58,036 nt of DNA from Bacteroidales bacterium. GTDB lineage: Bacteria; Bacteroidota; Bacteroidia; Bacteroidales; UBA4417. The notes under the pieces are model-generated. The model saw only the letters and a list, made by a program, of their open reading frames with translations, did not search any database and had not been told where the DNA came from. How positions within the stretch are numbered: position 1 is the stretch's first letter; each line of letters opens with the position of its first letter. The position numbers were made by a program, and so were the translations under genes. This document shows, piece by piece, positions 18,001 to 25,419 of this stretch. The DNA lies in assembly GCA_030654075.1 (NCBI GenBank), contig JAURYB010000157.1:1-58036 (forward strand), read 5' to 3'.

Positions 18001-19464
18001 TAACGCGAAAGCAACTACCTGCGCCATAGGTTGAAACATCTTGCCTTCGATACCAACCAGCGCCATGATTGGAATGTAAACGATAAGGATTATTATTTGT
18101 CCGAAAGTAGCTGAGCTCATCATACGTTTGGCTGAATCAAACACACTCTCGTCCATCTGTTGCTGTGAAAGCCTGGCGACTCCCGGATGATGGTGTTTGC
18201 TGAGCGTTATCCTGTGAACAACGCTTTCAACAATAATTACAGCACCATCCACTATTAGCCCGAAGTCAATTGCTCCCAGGCTCATCAGGTTCCCTGATAC
18301 GCCAAATAGATTCATCAGCGAAATAGCAAAAAGCATTGACAGTGGAATTACCGAAGCTACAATTAATCCGGCCCGCACATTACCGAGTAATATAACCAGT
18401 ATGAAAATTACAATCAGGGCTCCTTCCACCAGGTTTCGTGAAACAGTGCCAATAGCACGACTAACTAATTCGGAACGATTCAGGTAGGGTTCTATAGTAA
18501 TTCCTGCTGGCAGGGATTTTTGAATGGATTCGATCCGGGTTTTTACATTGTCAATAACTTCGTGGGCGTTGGCACCTTTGAGCATCATAACGACACCCCC
18601 GACCGCTTCAGTAGTATCTACCACAAGCGCACCATACCGAATGGCATTTCCATACTGAACGGTTGCCACATCGCGTATCAAAACAGGAATACCAGACGAA
18701 TTGGTTTTGACCAGTATTTTTTCAATATCGCCTAATGTTTTAACCAGTCCAATGCCTCTGATAAAATACGATGTTGGTTTCTTATCGATATAAGCGCTGC
18801 CGGTGTTCTCGTTGTTTTTTTCGAGTGCCTGGAAAATATCAGTAAGGGTGAGGTTCATTCCTCTGAGCCTTTCGGGATTAACGGCAATTTCGTACTGCTT
18901 AACGAATCCACCATAAGAGTTGATGTCAGCTACGCCTTGTGTACCAAGCATTTCGCGACGAATAACCCAGTCCTGGATGGTTCTTAACTCCATCAGCGAA
19001 TATTTTTTCTCATATCCTTTGTCAAGTGCTAGTCGATATTGGTATATTTCTCCAAGGCCGGTAGAAATAGGTGCAAGCTCAATCTTTGCAAGTCCCGGAG
19101 GAATAACTTCTTCGGCTTCTTTCAGCCTCTCGCTCAGCTGTTGCCTGGCCCAATAAACATCAACGTTATCCTTAAACACTACCGTTACCACTGATAATCC
19201 AAGTCGTGAGATCGACCGGAGTTCAATAATATCAGGGATATTGGCAACAGCAACCTCAATGGGAGCAGTTATAAAACTTTCAACTTCCTGCACGGCCAGC
19301 GATGGCGCAAGCGAAATAACCTGGACCTGGTTATTGGTAATATCGGGTATGGCATCAATAGGCAGTCGGGTGATGGAATAGGTTCCCCAACCAATCAATG
19401 CTACTACAAACAGTCCGACAATAAATTTATTTTTGATTGAAAAATAGATGATTCGCTCTATCAT
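15073..19464 (-). CDS. CzcA-family heavy-metal RND pump fused to a TolC-like outer-membrane factor
   Basis: This 1463-residue protein joins two proteins that are normally separate. Residues 1 to about 1035 form a complete HME-RND pump with twelve membrane helices; the TM4 signature DFGLIVDGAVIIVES (about residue 397) is the divalent-cation type (Zn/Co/Cd/Ni), not the CusA Cu/Ag type. Residues about 1047-1064 form a new hydrophobic segment ending NTSNAQ, like an internal signal peptide, and about 1070-1463 are an outer-membrane factor (TolC/CusC type) with two helical repeats. Similar fusions occur across Bacteroidetes. How one chain serves two membranes is open; cleavage after the internal signal is the simplest answer. 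It lies second in an operon with DUF6660 and the adaptor. Confidence 0.93.
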   Translation of the reverse strand: MIERIIYFSIKNKFIVGLFVVALIGWGTYSITRLPIDAIPDITNNQVQVISLAPSLAVQEVESFITAPIEVAVANIPDIIELRSISRLGLSVVTVVFKDNVDVYWARQQLSERLKEAEEVIPPGLAKIELAPISTGLGEIYQYRLALDKGYEKKYSLMELRTIQDWVIRREMLGTQGVADINSYGGFVKQYEIAVNPERLRGMNLTLTDIFQALEKNNENTGSAYIDKKPTSYFIRGIGLVKTLGDIEKILVKTNSSGIPVLIRDVATVQYGNAIRYGALVVDTTEAVGGVVMMLKGANAHEVIDNVKTRIESIQKSLPAGITIEPYLNRSELVSRAIGTVSRNLVEGALIVIFILVILLGNVRAGLIVASVIPLSMLFAISLMNLFGVSGNLMSLGAIDFGLIVDGAVIIVESVVHRITLSKHHHPGVARLSQQQMDESVFDSAKRMMSSATFGQIIILIVYIPIMALVGIEGKMFQPMAQVVAFALIGAAILSLTYVPLASAMFLSKNTVHKRNFSDKLMDWFHKGFNPVINFALGHKVLVSVSAILLFLSSLFVFNNLGGEFIPQLEEGDLAAGVITLQGSSLSNTVETVEKANKILLENFPEIEHTVCKIGAGEIPTDPTPMETGDYIITLKDKSEWTSAKTREELVAKMEEKLIVLAGVKFEFQQPIQMRFNELLSGSRQDIGVKIFGDDLNTLSDIATEAEKIIQGIDGVEDLNVEKVTGLAQVQVEFNRDRLAQYGISVDDANQVLRAAFAGSEAGVVFDDEKRFGLVVRLDKDYRKSLDDVKNLSVALPNGSQITFEQIADISIKSGPAQVSRENTKRRITVGFNVRNRDIESVIDEVTAKIDKQVHLPTGYYLSYGGQFQNLRAAKNRLAIAVPVALLLIFVLLYFTFHSVKQSLLIYSAVPLAAIGGVFALWMRGMNFSISAGVGFIALFGVAVLNGIVLIAEFNRLEKEGITDIYERVRKGLHTRLRPVIMTAAVASMGFLPMALSNSAGAEVQKPLATVVIGGLITATLLTLIILPVFYIIFSSRKLRFSFKKKPAKLISILLIVFLGTSFLNTSNAQKPKTIKLNEAIQLALDSNFSIRASVYSLEAQKALKGSSWDIPKTGIDAQYGRFNSNSKDNSFTISQSIAFPTVYSNQGKLAAAWIKSSEWELKVSQLEIATQVKQVYWQLAYLVEKEKLLIYQDSLFTGFLRAAELRAKSGETNRLEMITARSQSMEIKNQLQQVSTDIGITSRKFQNILNSSEPFLPADILTKQQLIALLPNSIAVTRNPSLGFVKQQVEVAGAEQKLERSRALPDLTIGYFSQTMQGTQEVNSVPQTFGMGDRFAGIQAGITLPLWYRPYTAKVKAAGIKQDAARTNAESYSRTLSSEYTSMLDVYTKFSKSVDFYEKQAIPEADYIIEQSGRSYKAGAMDYLDYILSLNRAITIRQNYLDALSNYMQTLINIEYISGKTL

Positions 19465-19557
19465 ACATACTTACTTAAAAAGTTAATACTACACATGACT
19501 GATTTCACCGCATAATTAATGAATGCAGGAATCAGCAAATACCATTTGGTATAAGTA

Positions 19558-19872
19558 TTAAGCTATTTTGGGAGGTTGCCAGATAGAGGCTAAGGTATCG
19601 GAAATAAAAGCGGAAGAAACCGGGAAATATTGCTTTTCAGAAAACGAAAAACAATTGAGCTGAACCTCATACGCCTGGAAAACTACCGATGTAGCGCAGC
19701 AATTGCAAGTGCAGAAAGGAGAACAATTATCGGAATCGCTGTGATTATGACTGTCCTGTTTCTCCTGGGTGAGCTCAGTATTATGCAACGTATTATCAAC
19801 CCGGGCATCAATGCATGGAATTGCAGTGAGCAACAGTAAATAAGAAGATAATAGGATGGCGAAGAATTTCAT
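19558..19872 (-). CDS. DUF6660-like Cys/His-rich exported protein
   Basis: A 104-residue protein with a signal peptide (MKFFAILLSSYLLLLTAIPC) and a centre rich in possible metal ligands: SHNHSDSDNCSPFCTCNCC at about residues 41-59. This matches the DUF6660 small proteins found just upstream of CusA/CzcA pumps in Bacteroidetes. The gene is first in the efflux operon, 93 bp before the pump, and has its own -7 box. A periplasmic metal-binding or sensing role is inferred from the ligand cluster and position; no activity is known. Confidence 0.75.
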   Translation of the reverse strand: MKFFAILLSSYLLLLTAIPCIDARVDNTLHNTELTQEKQDSHNHSDSDNCSPFCTCNCCATSVVFQAYEVQLNCFSFSEKQYFPVSSAFISDTLASIWQPPKIA

Positions 19873-19888
19873 TTGCTTTATTATGGTG

Positions 19889-19896
19889 CAAATGTA
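19889..19896 (-). promoter_or_regulatory. -7 promoter box of the metal efflux operon
   Basis: TACATTTG on the minus strand, 17 bp before the DUF6660 ATG, matches TAnnTTTG. The -33 element is not clear, as might be expected for a regulated promoter. Confidence 0.45.
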
Positions 19897-20594
19897 AATA
19901 AAAATCTAATAGCCTGATACGATAAAGCTAATGGTATGGATTAGTTTGCCTTCATATAGTATGAGTCTTTCCTGTTTATTCTGATTCTTTTTCATTTTAA
20001 TTTTTAAGGATTTCAACGAAAGTTTGCTGGTATCAATCCGGCTCACTCTCTTTGCGCAAATGTGATGGTGATTGAAAGATTTGCCCTTAGCATTACTTGT
20101 TTTACGTTTTGACAAATTTCCCGATATATTCTAAAAGGCTTAAAAGATACTGCGCCGAAAAAGTAAATTATTACATGGACGGGTTTCCATAAGGCAGTCA
20201 GTTTTTTGATTTATAAGTAAGATAATATTACGGGCAGTGAATCAGGAGTTGAAATTTAAAACTGTCAAGAATAATGTTATTTTTGTCAGCTTCACTAATT
20301 TATCGGAGATTTTCTGTTTCAGAAGTCAGGAGAAAAATCAGGAAGCAATTCCTTATATTACTCATAGTAAGGATATAGGATGAACAAATAACAGCATCTA
20401 AAACACAGCGTAATATGGCAAATACGATTTTTCAAAGCAATGCTTTGTTGAATTATATTGAATCGGCGGCTTGATTGGATAGCAGCATAAATGATGTAAA
20501 ATAATCGGAAGACAACCTAAAAAAACATATAAAATTTTAAATTATTCAAAATGAATCATATAAGAGAGGATGGATTTATGAAGGTAAATTTATT
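19897..20594. other. gene-poor gap
   Basis: No gene can be supported here. A 69-codon minus-strand frame (19906-20115) has basic, low-information content and no recognisable family. No regulator gene for the efflux operon is present in the gap. Confidence 0.5.
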
Positions 20595-20625
20595 TTTCAA
20601 ATAATGTAAAATATTTGTATTTTCG
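20595..20625 (+). promoter_or_regulatory. candidate promoter of a small RNA
   Basis: TTTC (20595-20598), 19 bp and TATTTTCG (20618-20625) match TTTG-N19-TAnnTTTG with one mismatch in each box. It would start a transcript near 20632. Confidence 0.35.
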
Positions 20626-20631
20626 CCTATT

Positions 20632-20903
20632 ACTTTTTCACTCTTTGGTTATTATCATGTATAAATGTAACGATTACAAGTTGAATTGAATAGCTTACTC
20701 TATCACTTTCACTCACACCAACTCTTACACATATTCAAACACCAACTTTTACTTTATGAATGCTTGAATTACTGTCATTACTTAACTTCAATACAGCGGA
20801 AAGATCGGATTTTTACCTCATTTATAATACTAATTACAGCTCGTACTACTTCCCTTTGCCACTACACAGCCGACTGCCGGAGAAATCCGGCAGTCTTTTT
20901 TTT
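20632..20903 (+). ncRNA. candidate intergenic small RNA (~270 nt)
   Basis: The segment between a near-consensus promoter and a near-perfect intrinsic terminator (20872-20903) has no matching ORF. It starts with an A/U-rich part and has a long pyrimidine-rich, probably single-stranded region (about 20697-20760, many CACUUUCACUCACACC-like runs). No known family (6S, tmRNA, SRP, RNase P) is recognisable. The next gene, OsmC, begins 450 bp further on and has its own promoter box, so the terminator does not belong to an attenuated leader of that gene. The 5' end is inferred. Confidence 0.45.
20872..20903 (+). terminator. very strong intrinsic terminator in a gene-free region
   Basis: GACTGCCGGA (20872-20881), tetraloop GAAA and TCCGGCAGTC (20886-20895) form a perfect 10-bp stem followed by eight Ts (20896-20903). 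This is the most canonical terminator in the window, yet no gene precedes it on this strand. Confidence 0.9.
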
Positions 20904-21324
20904 AGATATTTGCATCAGAATTATTCTTTTTTTTGATGATCCAAGGTGAACTGTTTCCTGGTCCGTATTACATTGGCTGCTCAACTGGGCACAAATAAAA
21001 ATTGCGGCATAGGTGGCCGGGTGAACATTTTCATGGCTCCTTAGTGTATTTGCCTGCCTGCAGCCAGGTTTCTTCTGTAAATACCTTCCTTTTTTCTTGC
21101 GGCAAGTACATATAACAGCAAAAAACACACAGAGTTATCCGGCACTGAAAGCACGCAAAGAGAATTGCAATATTTAATGTGTCACTTATTCTGTTTCCGA
21201 TGCCTAAAAATTCTTTTTTATCTCTCCGGAAGCAGGAACTACATTAAGGTAAAAGTTGTGCAATATCAAGGAACTACTTGTTGAAGTATAACTTTGAATT
21301 CATTTTTTATATTAGAAGTCAGCC
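20904..21324. other. intergenic region upstream of the redox cluster
   Basis: No gene seen. The 421 bp contain several T-runs and an internal gcctgcctgcagccagg phrase but no paired structure that could be supported. Confidence 0.4.
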
Positions 21325-21332
21325 TAATTTTG
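21325..21332 (+). promoter_or_regulatory. -7 promoter box of the redox cluster
   Basis: TAATTTTG matches TAnnTTTG and lies 25 bp before the OsmC ATG. It is the likely main promoter of the rightward redox genes. Confidence 0.5.
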
Positions 21333-21357
21333 CATCGTAATCAAAATAACACTTAAA

Positions 21358-21774
21358 ATGAAACATACAGTAGATACTGCCTGGCAGGGAAACATGAAAT
21401 TTGATGCTGTAGTAAGCGGCCATCACATAATAATGGATGCTTTGCCTGTTGTAGGCGGAAACGATGAAGGTGCCCGTCCAAAAGAACTGATGCTTGCTTC
21501 TTTGGCAGGTTGCACTGGCATGGATGTGGTTTCAATCCTCAAAAAGATGCGGGTTGAACTTCAGTATTTCAACATCAGGGTTGAAGCTGAAATGACTGAA
21601 GAGCATCCGAAACATTATACCTCCATGCACATTATTTATGAGTTTAAAGGCGAAGGCCTCGAAACCGAAAAACTTCAGAAAGCAGTTAACCTTTCACAGG
21701 AACAATATTGCGGTGTTTCCGCCGCCTATCGCAAAGCAATGGAAATCTCCTCAGAGATTGTAATTCTTAAATAA
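21358..21774 (+). CDS. OsmC/Ohr family peroxiredoxin
   Basis: A 138-residue OsmC-fold protein with both catalytic cysteines: C52 in LAGCTGMDV and C118 in EQYCGVSAAYR. The family reduces organic hydroperoxides, and several members act on persulfides or fatty-acid hydroperoxides, using lipoyl or thioredoxin partners. Family motifs GARPKELMLASLAGC and LSQEQYC are intact. It opens the redox cluster behind its own -7 box and is followed by a 120-bp-period tandem duplication before the next gene. Which peroxide or sulfane substrate is used cannot be told from sequence. Confidence 0.93.
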   Translation: MKHTVDTAWQGNMKFDAVVSGHHIIMDALPVVGGNDEGARPKELMLASLAGCTGMDVVSILKKMRVELQYFNIRVEAEMTEEHPKHYTSMHIIYEFKGEGLETEKLQKAVNLSQEQYCGVSAAYRKAMEISSEIVILK

Positions 21775-21776
21775 TT

Positions 21777-21995
21777 TACGATTTACGAATGACGATTTAC
21801 GAATTGTCGGATTGATAAATTTTCTACCAATTATCAAATTTGCCCCAATCGAACCTCGTACCTCGTCAATCGTAAATAAATGAAATATTAGAAATGTACG
21901 ATTTACGAATGACGATTTACGAATTGTCGGATTGATAAATTTTCTACCAATTATCAAATTTGCCCCAATCGTACCTCGTACCTCGTCAATCGTAA
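21777..21995. repeat. 99-bp tandem duplication (120-bp period)
   Basis: Positions 21777-21875 and 21897-21995 are identical except at one base (A at 21852, T at 21972), separated by 21 bp. Each copy has a double ACGATTTACGAAT start and an ACCTCGT doublet. The near-identity indicates a recent duplication of intergenic DNA between the OsmC gene and the next thioredoxin-like gene. Confidence 0.95.
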
Positions 21996-22036
21996 CTATA
22001 TAACCTACTAAAACCCAACCCCTAAATCCTAACAAA

Positions 22037-22387
22037 ATGCTTTACACAAATCTAAAACACATAGAAACTGCTGATGCTCATCAGAAATTTATCAGCGAAA
22101 ACGAAAACGTAATGATATGCTGTGGCCGTATGGGCCCGATGTGTATTCCTGTTTACGGAATTATGGAAGAACTCGAAGGTGAATACTCCAACGTAAAATT
22201 TGCCGATATGGAATTCGACAGTCCCGAGTCACACGTGATACGCAGTGTTCCGGAAGTAAAAAGTTTCATGGGTATTCCTTTTACCATGTACTATAAAAAT
22301 GGCAAACTGGTAAAGGCAACTTCCAGCATACAGTCCATGACACAGGTAAAATCAATACTTGATGCTGAATTCAGCGCTGCCAAATAA
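22037..22387 (+). CDS. atypical thioredoxin-like protein (CC-x6-C)
   Basis: This 116-residue protein has a thioredoxin-like frame (YGIMEELEGEYSNVKFADMEFDSPE, then a cis-Pro-like GIPFTMYYKNGKLV) but no WCxxC site. Instead the active-site position reads MICCGRMGPMCIPV, with C28, C29 and C36. The vicinal Cys pair and third Cys could bind a soft metal or a sulfane sulfur, or form an unusual disulfide; this is inference. It ends 4 bp before the thioredoxin reductase start and is surely co-transcribed with it, so that reductase is its likely electron donor. Confidence 0.8.
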   Translation: MLYTNLKHIETADAHQKFISENENVMICCGRMGPMCIPVYGIMEELEGEYSNVKFADMEFDSPESHVIRSVPEVKSFMGIPFTMYYKNGKLVKATSSIQSMTQVKSILDAEFSAAK

Positions 22388-22391
22388 CAAT

Positions 22392-23351
22392 ATGGAAACC
22401 AACAATCATTACGACGCAATAGTGATAGGTGCAGGTCCTGCCGGACTTACGGCAGGCATCTACCTGTCGCGTGCAAGGGTCAGAACTTTGATCCTCAGCG
22501 AAGGTACTGTTGGCGGACAGATGATACTCACTCACGAAATTGCCAATTACCCTGGCGTTGAAAGTATTAGTGGATACCAGCTTTCGACAATCATGCGAAA
22601 CCAGGCAAAGAAATTCGGCTGCGATATCAAATCCAATATATTGGTTGAAACACTGAATTTGCATGGTGATGTTAAAGAAGTCATTCTTGCCGATGGAACA
22701 AGGTATTCAACTGATGCTGTTATCCTGAGCCCTGGCGGACGTTCGCGTACTCTCGGCGTAGAAGGTGAAGACCAGCTGAAAGGCAAAGGAATTTCATATT
22801 GCGCAACCTGCGATGGCGATTTCTTTACCGATAAGGAAATTATAGTTGTAGGAGGTGGAAATTCGGCTCTCGAAGAAGCCGTTTCCCTTACCAAATATGC
22901 CAGCAAAGTAACCATAGTTCACCAGTTCGATCATTTTCAAGCATTTGAATTTGCCATTGAAGAAGCCCGAAACCATCCGAAAATCAATTTTATGATGGAA
23001 TCAACTATTTCAGCTTTTCATGGCATCGAAAAACTTGAAGGTGTCGAAATAATGGATCTGAAGAGCGGCAAATCGCAAAATCATCCAATCGATGGCGTTT
23101 TTATCTTTATTGGTTACGTTCCTAATACTGAATTCCTGGAAAGCAGTATCGAATTGAATAAATGGAAAGAAATTGTTGTGGATGCCGATATGCAAACCAG
23201 CATTAAAGGTGTATTTGCTGCCGGCGATTCCATTGTAAAAAGATACAGGCAGGTAACAACAGCCGTTGCCGATGGGACAATTGCCGCACTGGCTGCTTCA
23301 AAATATATACACGAACTTCATCAGAATAAAAAACTCCAACACACCTTATAA
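22392..23351 (+). CDS. trxB: thioredoxin reductase-like flavoprotein with altered NAD(P)H site
   Basis: A 319-residue flavoprotein disulfide reductase. FAD motifs are VIGAGPAGLTAGIYLSRA (N-terminus) and VFAAGDSI (near 285), and the redox CATC is C137/C140. The nucleotide loop GGGNSALEEA is kept, but the NADPH 2'-phosphate motif HRRxxxR of ordinary TrxB is replaced by HQFDHFQ (H177-Q183). It may thus use NADH or another donor. The start at 22392 is chosen because the frame upstream overlaps the preceding gene by 29 bp. It overlaps the next thioredoxin gene by one base (TAATG), implying translational coupling. Confidence 0.93.
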   Translation: METNNHYDAIVIGAGPAGLTAGIYLSRARVRTLILSEGTVGGQMILTHEIANYPGVESISGYQLSTIMRNQAKKFGCDIKSNILVETLNLHGDVKEVILADGTRYSTDAVILSPGGRSRTLGVEGEDQLKGKGISYCATCDGDFFTDKEIIVVGGGNSALEEAVSLTKYASKVTIVHQFDHFQAFEFAIEEARNHPKINFMMESTISAFHGIEKLEGVEIMDLKSGKSQNHPIDGVFIFIGYVPNTEFLESSIELNKWKEIVVDADMQTSIKGVFAAGDSIVKRYRQVTTAVADGTIAALAASKYIHELHQNKKLQHTL

Positions 23352-23770
23352 TGACAATAACCATAATATTTACTTTCCTGCTTTTTGCCGGATTTATCAC
23401 TTACATGTACTTTACCTACAAGAAAATAAAAAACACACCTGAAGAGGAAACTAATTCCGCAATCAAGCAACTCAGCGACGCGAATTTCCAGGCACAAGTG
23501 AAGAACGGTGTCACGTTGGTTGATTTCTGGGCCGCCTGGTGTATGCCATGTAAAATGATGGCTCCGGTTTTAAACGAAACTGCTGAAGCACTGGGAAATA
23601 CAGCTCAAATAGCTAAACTGGATGTTGATTCGAACCGGGAATCTTCAGCCAAATACGGAGTGAGAAGTATTCCGACTTTGATCTTATTTAAAAACGGAAA
23701 AGAAGTGAATCGTTTTGTTGGTGTTAAAACCAAAGATTTTCTTCTGAAGGAAATCAGCAAAGTTGTTTAA
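23351..23770 (+). CDS. membrane-anchored thioredoxin
   Basis: A 139-residue thioredoxin with an N-terminal helix (residues 2-24, TITIIFTFLLFAGFITYMYF) that should anchor it in the inner membrane. The active site is WCMPCK (C64/C67) and the cis-Pro loop is SIPTLILFKNGKEV. Positive residues (YKKIKN) directly follow the helix, so the positive-inside rule puts the domain in the cytosol. Its ATG overlaps the stop of the reductase gene, so the pair is expressed together and the reductase is the probable partner. Confidence 0.92.
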   Translation: MTITIIFTFLLFAGFITYMYFTYKKIKNTPEEETNSAIKQLSDANFQAQVKNGVTLVDFWAAWCMPCKMMAPVLNETAEALGNTAQIAKLDVDSNRESSAKYGVRSIPTLILFKNGKEVNRFVGVKTKDFLLKEISKVV

Positions 23771-23830
23771 ATCTCCTATCATTAAGCACAAATCCAAAGC
23801 ATTACAAGCCAAAAACTAAAGAATTCCAAA

Positions 23831-24070
23831 ATGAAAGAAACCTGTGAGAATGATACACGGCCTAAAAATTTTAATGAACTGATACGTTCAGCCTATTTCT
23901 GGAAACCTGTAGCCGGAACAATAATCGGAGGAATCGGAGGCTTTTTGTATTACCACTTTGTAGGCTGTGCCTCTGGTTCGTGCGGTATTACGAGTAATCC
24001 ATTTTCGAGTGCGCTTTTCGGAGCCGCAATGGGATTTTTTGTTGTTAACCGTCCGTGTAAAACATGCTGA
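23831..24070 (+). CDS. DUF6132 family small membrane protein
   Basis: A 79-residue protein with two membrane helices (about residues 24-44 and 56-73), glycine-rich (GTIIGGIGGFLYYHFVGC). Conserved cysteines are C46 and C51 (GCASGSCG) between the helices and CKTC (C76/C79) at the very C-terminus. This matches DUF6132, frequent beside sulfur-transport and thioredoxin genes in Bacteroidetes. The paired cysteines on two sides of the membrane suggest disulfide relay or sulfur handling, but no function is established. Confidence 0.85.
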   Translation: MKETCENDTRPKNFNELIRSAYFWKPVAGTIIGGIGGFLYYHFVGCASGSCGITSNPFSSALFGAAMGFFVVNRPCKTC

Positions 24071-24103
24071 TTTTTTGCATACCTTTACAATAATCACAAT
24101 TCT

Positions 24104-24739
24104 ATGGAAATCAAAGAAATAAATAACAGATATAGTGAACTGGCCGAATCTGAATGCTGCCTTTCGTGCGGTGGAGCAATCAATTATGCGGAACCCAAAA
24201 TCGGTGAAGTATGTGTCGACCTGGGTAGCGGCCGCGGAACGGATGTTCTTCGCATGGCCGAATCAGTTGGTAAAATCGGTTTCGTTTACGGCATCGATAT
24301 TTCGGATGGAATGCTTGAAAAAGCCCGTCATAATGCGGAAAAATTTGGTGTAACCAACGTCAGCTTTATTCGATGCGAACTCGAAAATCTCGATCTTCCG
24401 GATAAAGTTGCCGACCTGGTCATCTCTAATTGCACCCTCAACCATGCTTCGGATAAACAGGCTGTGTGGAACGAAATTTTCCGTATCCTTAAGAAAGGCG
24501 GCCGTTTCGTGATAAGCGATATTTACGCCACAACTCCGATTGCTGATGAATACCGTAACGATCCGGCTGCTGTTGCCGAATGCTGGGCTGGGTCCGTTAC
24601 CCGTTCCGAATATATGCAGCACCTCGAAAAAGCCGGTTTTGCTTCTGTCGAAATCCTCGAAGAATCAGCGCCTTACGCTAAAGGAAATGCGGAAGTCTGC
24701 AGTTTTACAATTGCTGGAAAAAAAGCGGCTGAAAAATGA
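24104..24739 (+). CDS. ArsM-like class I methyltransferase with Cys-rich N-terminus
   Basis: The 211-residue enzyme has SAM motif I VDLGSGRGTD (residues 38-47), acidic GIDISDGML, and RILKKGGRFVISDIY. Eight cysteines are present; C110 in ISNCTLNHASDK and C150 in AECWAGS fall where arsenite methyltransferases (ArsM) have their two key cysteines, and the N-terminal SECCLSCGG (C18, C19, C22) resembles the ArsM vicinal pair. It is shorter than typical ArsM (about 260-380 residues). It could methylate arsenite, another metalloid, or a sulfur/selenium compound. Lying inside a thioredoxin cluster fits, since ArsM enzymes need thiol reductants. Substrate is inferred only. Confidence 0.8.
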   Translation: MEIKEINNRYSELAESECCLSCGGAINYAEPKIGEVCVDLGSGRGTDVLRMAESVGKIGFVYGIDISDGMLEKARHNAEKFGVTNVSFIRCELENLDLPDKVADLVISNCTLNHASDKQAVWNEIFRILKKGGRFVISDIYATTPIADEYRNDPAAVAECWAGSVTRSEYMQHLEKAGFASVEILEESAPYAKGNAEVCSFTIAGKKAAEK

Positions 24740-24770
24740 GGCTGTGGTAGCTAAATTAATTTTAAAACAA

Positions 24771-25220
24771 ATGAAAAAAGTCATAATTTTAATGGCATTA
24801 GGCTTCACAATATTGTTGACTAACTGTAATAAAACCTCAGGTAATGCCAATAATGCTTCAAGTACAATTACGGCCCTGACAAACGAAACATTTAAAACAA
24901 ATGTCTACAACTACCCCATTAACCCACAATGGAAATACGAAGGTCAATTACCCGCAATTATTGATTTTTACGCAACCTGGTGTCAGCCTTGTAAAAAGTT
25001 ATCACCTCTCCTTGAAGATCTTGCAGTAAAATACAAAGGCAAAATCATAGTCTATAAAGTAGATGTGGATGCGGAACAACAATTAGCGCAAAGTATGGGC
25101 ATTTCAAGTATGCCTACATTGCTTTTTATTCCGGCTAATGGACAGCCACAACAGTCGGTTGGCCTTGTTTCTACCGAAACCCTGGAAAAAATGATCCATG
25201 AAATCTTATTAGTTAAATAA
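24771..25220 (+). CDS. thioredoxin-like lipoprotein
   Basis: A 149-residue thioredoxin with a lipoprotein signal (MALGFTILLTNC, lipidated C19), a Ser/Asn-rich linker and active site WCQPCK (C71/C74), followed by SSMPTLLFIPANG with the cis-Pro. It should act in the periplasm tethered to a membrane. The frame is open far upstream but that part overlaps the methyltransferase gene; the ATG with the signal peptide is the clear start. It ends 19 bp before the small Cys peptide gene, making it a candidate partner for oxidising or reducing that peptide. Confidence 0.9.
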   Translation: MKKVIILMALGFTILLTNCNKTSGNANNASSTITALTNETFKTNVYNYPINPQWKYEGQLPAIIDFYATWCQPCKKLSPLLEDLAVKYKGKIIVYKVDVDAEQQLAQSMGISSMPTLLFIPANGQPQQSVGLVSTETLEKMIHEILLVK

Positions 25221-25239
25221 CCATTAAATAAATCTTACC

Positions 25240-25347
25240 ATGAAAAGTCTTGTGAAAAAAAAGGTTGAAGTTCAAAAAGTAAACACAAAAAAAGTAGCTC
25301 AATGCTGCGCCAAAACATCCAAAACTGTTGTCGGTTGTCACGATTAA
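25240..25347 (+). CDS. 35-residue Cys-containing peptide, candidate RiPP precursor
   Basis: A 35-codon ORF between the thioredoxin lipoprotein gene (19 bp) and the radical SAM gene (72 bp). Residues 1-18 are a Lys-rich, leader-like segment (MKSLVKKKVEVQKVNTKK); residues 19-35 read VAQCCAKTSKTVVGCHD, with C22, C23 and C33, small residues and Thr/Ser typical of modified cores. There is no hydrophobic signal peptide. Position, size and the leader/core split match precursors of radical SAM/SPASM maturases, which install thioether (C-S) or C-C links. Alternatively the CC-x9-C peptide binds a metal or sulfane sulfur. It matches no family I can name. Confidence 0.65.
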   Translation: MKSLVKKKVEVQKVNTKKVAQCCAKTSKTVVGCHD

Positions 25348-25419
25348 CTAACGGTGACAGGATAAAGGGCTCATGAAAACCTCATGGGTTCTGAGATTAT
25401 AACTTTCAAATAAGCCTTA

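Noticed and set aside
19906..20115. 69-codon minus-strand ORF upstream of the metal operon
   Set aside because: Basic low-complexity product, no family, and it overlaps the likely promoter region of the operon.
20686..20949. 87-codon plus-strand ORF in the gap before OsmC
   Set aside because: It runs through the strong terminator hairpin and its composition (HSHQLLHIFKHQ) follows the pyrimidine-rich sequence, not a protein.
21777..21995. Insertion sequence ends
   Set aside because: No transposase, no target-site duplication and no inverted terminal repeats; it is a direct duplication.
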